A stretch of DNA of 64,000 nucleotides, from the NCBI GenBank assembly GCA_037893225.1, contig JAZGUH010000410.1:1178001-1242000 (forward strand), read 5' to 3'. The notes beneath the pieces were generated by a model, which made no database searches, was not told the origin of the DNA, and saw only the letters and a program-made list of their open reading frames with translations. Source of the DNA: Hippasteria phrygiana. Taxonomy: Eukaryota > Echinodermata > Asteroidea > Valvatida > Goniasteridae. This document shows, in pieces, positions 58,723 through 64,000 of the stretch. The stretch's first letter is position 1. Each line of letters opens with the position of its first letter. A program made the translations under genes and the position numbers.

Positions 58723-59158
58723 CCCTAATAACATCCTAGGCATTCATTTTGGGGTGAAGACCTGTGTACTACGAAATACTACTTAGTATTCTGTAGCACT
58801 GGGTCTCTCTGTCTTTGATGATTGAGTGTATCATGACAGCAGTCAAGATACTTGCAACTACAGAGTACTACTTCTATATAATACAGTTAACTGGGTAAAT
58901 TATATTTGTGTTAATGAATTAGATAGCTAAGAAAAAAAAGTGTATTATCTCTGAAAACCAGTAGTTCATGCTTTGTTTCCGCTAGACATTTTGCCTCCAA
59001 CCCCAGCAACAAACAGTAGTACTACATACTACGTGCACTATTTGGGGTGAAGTACCAAATACTAAAAATTACTACAGGCATTGGACACAAATAGGTGAGA
59101 GTACTGCATACTGCGTTTTACTACTAGTAGTATTTTGTAGCTTTAAGTGATGTTAGGG
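58723..59158. mobile_element. TTAA-flanked MITE with AACCCTAATAACATC ends
   Basis: TTAA at 58719-58722 and 59159-59162. AACCCTAATAACATC left and GTGATGTTAGGGTT right. Interior rich in TAGTACTA/ACTACTA motifs. Same end type as 6853-7111 (there within its TTAA). Confidence 0.78.
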
Positions 59159-59261
59159 TTAATGAAACTAATAGGTTTCCCTCAATTTTTACCATGTTAT
59201 TTTTAAACCAGCCATTTCTCTTGAAATTTGGGCTGGTGCTTTTGTTGTTTTGATTTTGCTT

Positions 59262-59368
59262 GGATTTGTGTTTACTGTTGTTTATTTGTGTTTCTGTTGT
59301 TTATTTGTGTTTACTGTTGTTTATTTGTGTTTACTGTTGTTTATTTGTGTTTACTGTTGTTTCTTTGC
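59262..59368. repeat. 19-bp minisatellite (TGTTTACTGTTGTTTATTTG)
   Basis: About five to six units with one shortened copy. It yields valine/cysteine-rich open frames that are artefacts. Confidence 0.9.
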
Positions 59369-59369
59369 T

Positions 59370-60860
59370 CGCTGCTTGTTTGCCCATGCGTTTTACGAAG
59401 ACAACCTATTCAAATGCTGGTGTTAAGATTCCGGTCTTCATAAATATAACCAATCGTATATCAAAATGAATTTCTTGTGTTTGCTTGTGTTTGTCACATT
59501 GTGTCAGCCAAGCTATCACTTATTGTCGTGTGGTCTTTAATTAAGGCATAAAAAGTAAGAATTTAATCCAAAGTTTCTCATTAATGCTAATGGGGTTCTC
59601 CATTAGCAGTGCTTCCTACTTTTATAATGGTACTGAAGAACAGTTAGTTCTTGTGCTTAATGTGGGGGTTGTAAAGCCGGTATTTTCTCGTTAGTCATTT
59701 TATGAAGTGATTTATGATGTACGTAAGCAGAAAGTGCATATGATGTAAGGGGAGAGGGATTCTCTGTGGCATGTCCGAGTACTAATACATTAAGACCTTT
59801 GAAAGTTTAGTAAGAGCCTCGGTTGAGGAACTTATTTCTTGGTTTAATACGTCATCTCTCAAATGCGGTAATGTTTATTTTTAAGACAGTTTGAATTCAT
59901 TTTCCCGTATTTTTTTTTTTTTCTTTTTTTTTTAGTGCGACATAAAATTGATGTGTAGAAATTGAGCAAAACCCCCAAGTTGACGAAGTTATTTTCACAG
60001 TATTTAAAAACCCATGTCACATGGTCATGTGACATAGAATTAGTTTTGTAGAATTAGTTTTTCTTTACTTCTGAAAACTTGAACAAATTCTAGATATTAA
60101 TGCTGAAAAAAGGAACATATCAGCTTTAAGGTTTGATGTTCTTACATTATAGGTGCATGTACTCATAAATTTATAGACATTAAGAATATCATCACGGGAA
60201 CCAGACACTTAAATTGAAGTCGGGTAAGACGGCGTCGATATTGATCCCCCAACTCGCCTTTTCTTTCCGCTGAGATGAGGGGGTAGTTGTGCACGGAGCC
60301 TAGTGACACTCGTTCGCGCGCTGCTTACACTATTTTTACATACTAGCGCTTCAGCAAGCAGCACGACTTTTGTGGTTGGACGTCGTCAGCGCCGCGGCTA
60401 ATACGCCGGTGCGGTTAATACGCCAACTTTAAATCTTAATTTGCAGATTTTTGCTTGCTGCGGCTTATACCACGCGCGGCCTATATTCCGTAAATTATGG
60501 TAGTTAAATTTAAAGTTGTTAGTAGAAGTTAATATCATTTTGGAAAATATATTTCAGCCAAAAATACAATATTTTATTGATATTTGTGTGCAGTGATATC
60601 ACTCATCTTTGAACACTCATCTTTGAACACTCTTCTTTGTGTCTCAGATCACGGAACCCATTAAGCCTGTGAACTGTGAATGGCGCCCTCTCTTGTTAGA
60701 AGCCTGGCATCACATTTTTGTTAGTTTTTTATCAATCTGTCATGCAGATTGTGATATACATGTATGTGCATGCATTTTACTAGGAAGTTGATAATAGGGA
60801 ATTGATTTTTTGTTCTCTTTCTCTGCATAAGGACTGCCAATACTGCAGGCACAGAATAAA
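59370..60860. other. No gene recognised
   Basis: Mostly AT-rich. A GC-richer patch at 60215-60430 with CGCGCGCTGC has no exon or repeat end I can assign. A direct repeat ATCTTTGAACACTC lies at 60605-60630. Confidence 0.4.
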
Positions 60861-61024
60861 TATCTTTCAATTAAAACCCTAACCCACCTCAATCCTCAAA
60901 TCCTCTGCAGTTTTGGAGGATTTTGGAGGATTGAGGATGAATGGTATTTCAAGAAAAAGAGGATTTTATAGGATTGAGGATGAATGGTGTTTCAAGCAGA
61001 GGCTTGAGGATGAATGGTGATTAA

Positions 61025-61168
61025 AACCCTAACCCTCCAGTGTATTTTGGCTAGAAACCCTGCCAGACGCATCAGATTGCATACTTTGTCACATTGACTT
61101 GTGTGCAGAGTGCAGCAAGGTCAAGCTGTCACCACAGATGCACTGTGCTGCGTCTGGCAGGGTTAGGG
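61025..61168. mobile_element. TTAA-flanked MITE with AACCCTAACCCTCCAG left end, compact copy
   Basis: TTAA at 61021-61024 and 61169-61172. Subterminal CCTGCCAGACGCATCAG and CTGCGTCTGGCAGGGTTAGGG are inverted. Same family as 7936-8190. Confidence 0.8.
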
Positions 61169-61739
61169 TTAAAGCACAGGAGGATTGAGGATGAATGCAT
61201 TTTTAGGGGGCAGGGCAATCGGAGGATGGTTCCTAGCAAAAAGGGTTAAGAATCTGTTGTACAACACGCCTGAATGCTGATAAGCCCATTTACTTGATCC
61301 ATTTCCATGACTGAATTATGCTCTTGGCTGTCTTTGAACAGTTGTACAGAACCATTCTTGATCAAAATGAACTAATGTACCCTCGTAAGAAAACCACTGA
61401 CCTTCTTGGGACACATATAGTATCGTGCCGATCAGGGGTTTGGGAAATTATTAATGATGATTCTTCAAGATGTTGTCCATGATGCCAAGATGTTGTCCAT
61501 GCTGAAAAGTCAGCAACATTTGTTCCAGGAGCTGTCCTTTTTGCATTGTTTGTCATTATGAACTCTTGCCAGTGTTAATTTGAATTTTCCAAATTGTTTA
61601 ATAATGAATACAATTTCATTTTGTGGTACATAAAACTGTTCGAGGAAAAGCCTACGAGGTGGAAAAATCATTCATCATAAAATTGCTATGTTTGGAGTGA
61701 TCATTCAAAAGTCGAATAAAATAATGTATTCGACTGTCC

Positions 61740-62010
61740 CTTGAAAATGCGCTGTTTTTCTGAAAATCCTAAGGTTTGGGAATAGGGTACTTTAACCTAG
61801 AAAGTATCCTGAATCCGCCAAAATCCACCTATTTGTCATGCACAAAAAGTTGGTTTTGGTGACTGCTCAATATGGAGGTATCCTGAATCCAAAATCCTGC
61901 AGTACCGCTAGGCTTACAATCCTCAATCCATCAAAATCCCCCAGTTTTCAATATGGAGGTATCCTGAATCCGCCGAAATCCTCCAAAACAGGGGTATAGA
62001 TTTTGATAGA
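61740..62010. repeat. Dispersed TCCTGAATCCGCCAAAATCC motif cluster
   Basis: The phrase recurs three to four times with variants, with CAATATGGAGGTATCCTGAA duplicated at about 61869 and 61950. Possibly the complement of the GGATTTTGG-type repeats elsewhere. Confidence 0.55.
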
Positions 62011-62149
62011 TTCAGGTAGGTTAAGGTTAAGCCTCCCCTCCCCACCACCATTCTGCATCCTAACTCCCGACCTCTCCCTGAATGACTACCTCATTTAATT
62101 ACCTCAGAAGAAATCCTTTGATTAAAGCCAAGCCCAGCCCACAGTCACA

Positions 62150-64000
62150 ACACAACAGATGTACAATTGGACTACTTTTGTAGGGCATTTCCAAAGATTT
62201 GGTCACAGAACCAATTACTTTTATCAGTAAACTGTAAAAAAGAAAGAAAATGCTTTCATGTAAACATGCCCCAAGCTTTTAAGAAACCTCCCAATCAACG
62301 CCGAATGTCCATGCTGGAGTCTGTTTTAACCAACCAGCCACCAGTCAAACATGTCATTATCAGCTTTTTGCCGCCGCTGTTCCCTGGCATTAAAACCAAT
62401 CGGGTAAATTTGTGCCTCTTCTCCTTCCCCCGGGTGCATTTCCAAATTAAAACCAATTCGGGGGATCGGTCGCGTTAGTTTGCATTGTGCACACAGCCTC
62501 TCGGGCAGCTCTGTCTAGTCCTCACAAAATGAAAATAAATGATAATTTTGCAAATGAAAAATTAAAGCAAGGGCTTTGACGACGTACGGAGAAAGAGATC
62601 CAATTTAGGATAATGTTTTTTAGGAGGGGGGGGGGGAGATTTGAATCTGTGCAGACGATGGTAATAACTCTGTCGTACAGTCCCGGCTGCTCGCTGTGAG
62701 ATCGAATGTTATCCACCCCGTTGGATATTCAGCGACTCATTAGGAGTGTAGAACGATGAACCACGAAACGCACACCAAGCGAGGCGACGCGCAAATGAAG
62801 CCCCGCATCACAGCACCCATTCTCCCTGCACTTTTACCCCGGACTCGATTATTCCGCTGGTCTACGTGAAATGAACCGCCGGCCTGTGAAACTTCATCGT
62901 ATCACTTCATCTCCCACCCCCCCTTCTCTAACAAGATCACATGGGTTACAAAGCTTGAACGTGTAATTTAACCAACAATCTGATACGGAGAGATGTTCCT
63001 AGTTTTTACGAGATTACGCCCGCTAAATGGCCCACGGTACACACTAAGGTAATCCTTTTACTCTGTCCGTTCCCCACCAGTCTTCAGCCCTACGTTGACA
63101 GCAGGCCAACAAACACCCATCAATTTCCGCGATGACATTTTTTCCTGATACCACCCCCCCCCCCCCCTTTCTTTTTCATCCCTCATGTCCTTATACGAGA
63201 TACGTCTGTGATCTAACAGGATTAGGGACTCTGCTTTGGTTTGCTCGGAGCGGTTTGGTCGCGCTCGCGCTCCTCTGTACCCGTCTGATTGGGATTAGTC
63301 CGGGGAGCAGGTACTGATCCAGTAGATGCAGAGATATCGTGTTGCCCCCCCGGCTGTATTTTATTATTTGCAAGATTGTTGTCATTGTAGGAGCTGGGAG
63401 ATATTTCTTGCTATTCTTCCACAGACAAGGAGAGTGTTTTGCTTCGTTGACAGAAAATTGCCGTCTTTTAGAGAGAAAAAAGTAGCTGTCATCATGTTCT
63501 CTCAAAATATCTCTTTGAATCTCATCATGCGTAATCTTTTGGTTTTTTTCCCTTGTTTTGAACGATATTTTGATAAACTAAGATGTAAACAGTATTTCAT
63601 TTTATACATGAATCACTTTCCCAGCTTTGTGCCAACGAAGAATAAAAAAGTGCTTTAAGTTTGTCAAAAACGACGTTGTAAATCTGCAAAGAGTAATTCC
63701 ATGTTGCTCTGTTGTTCAAAATGGTGTGTTATGTATTCATAATTATTTCAGAACCATTTGTAACTTTATCCGTATTTGATTTCAGTCAACCCTTAAAAGG
63801 TAATATACAACATTTGCAAACATCCAAAAACAAAGTTACTGAATTATTACTAAATACCTTGGCTGTAAGTAAATAAGAGTCTCAAGCATCCTGTGAAATC
63901 ATGGCACATGTTGTGCTGTCATTTTCAAGAAAAGTGGAGTTTTTGTATCGATTTCCAGCGATGGTCGGCCGACCATCCTTGGAAATAGTCTAGTTCCCCG
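62150..64000. other. Repeat-poor stretch at the window end
   Basis: No repeat family recognised apart from C/G runs (62627, 63151). The 12-mer ATTAAAACCAAT occurs twice, at 62389-62400 and 62446-62457, each followed by CGGG or TCGGGG. CpG-moderate 62690-63330. No convincing terminal SCAPER exon. A candidate for regulatory DNA. Confidence 0.4.

Noticed and set aside
61025..61168. AACCCTAACCC / GGGTTAGGGTT as interstitial telomere repeats (also 6853, 7936, 58723)
   Set aside because: Only one or two units, placed exactly at the inverted ends of TTAA-flanked elements. They are MITE termini, not telomeric arrays.
62167..62478. Terminal SCAPER exon
   Set aside because: No similarity to the family's C-terminal YLELANRFP block, and no acceptor in the phase required after exon 27.

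Overview
The window is eukaryotic nuclear DNA from an animal. It holds one large, intron-rich host gene on the plus strand, set in dense and varied transposable-element sequence. The encoded protein is clearly the metazoan SCAPER protein (S-phase cyclin A-associated protein in the ER) and resembles vertebrate SCAPER along its whole length. The repeat content (a DIRS retrotransposon, TTAA-flanked and hAT-type MITEs, a tRNA-derived SINE, non-LTR and Penelope-like tails) suggests a marine invertebrate. An invertebrate deuterostome such as an echinoderm is my best guess, but nothing in the window proves it.

Region 1 (1-5664). A structurally complete DIRS-type tyrosine-recombinase retrotransposon occupies 762-5664. 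It has unequal inverted termini, an RG-rich gag-like ORF, an RT/RNase H ORF, a tyrosine recombinase ORF overlapping it by 310 bp, and an internal complementary region. That region is an exact reverse complement of the predicted circle junction (43 bp to the left end, 87 bp to the right end). All ORFs are open, so the copy is young. Its leader carries four hairpins that share a CAC-GCA-GTG core on different, self-complementary arms.

Region 2 (5665-31100). SCAPER. I assembled 26 exons with consensus splice sites and matching phases, plus a probable first coding exon at 5898-5933 and a duplicated exon at 12342-12440. The exons add up to about 1,443 codons against about 1,400 residues in human SCAPER, so only the last 35-50 residues are missing. 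The introns hold many MITEs, LINE 3' ends, a 171-bp higher-order minisatellite and a large foldback element. The DIRS element ends only 233 bp before the probable start codon and carries a perfect splice donor near its right end.

Region 3 (31101-64000). About 33 kb in which I find no exon with confidence. It contains several TTAA-flanked (piggyBac-like) MITEs, a 2.2-kb hAT-type element with a perfect 8-bp target duplication, a Penelope-like tail with a decayed hammerhead-like motif, two copies of a tRNA-derived SINE, a C-rich minisatellite with 178-bp higher-order structure, and several stretches free of recognisable repeats. SCAPER is a known bystander of the LIM-homeobox gene Islet in a microsynteny block conserved across animals. 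These long terminal introns are therefore the natural place to look for Islet enhancers, although Islet itself is not in the window.

All exon joins, repeat classes and coordinates were read by eye; no alignment or database search was run.
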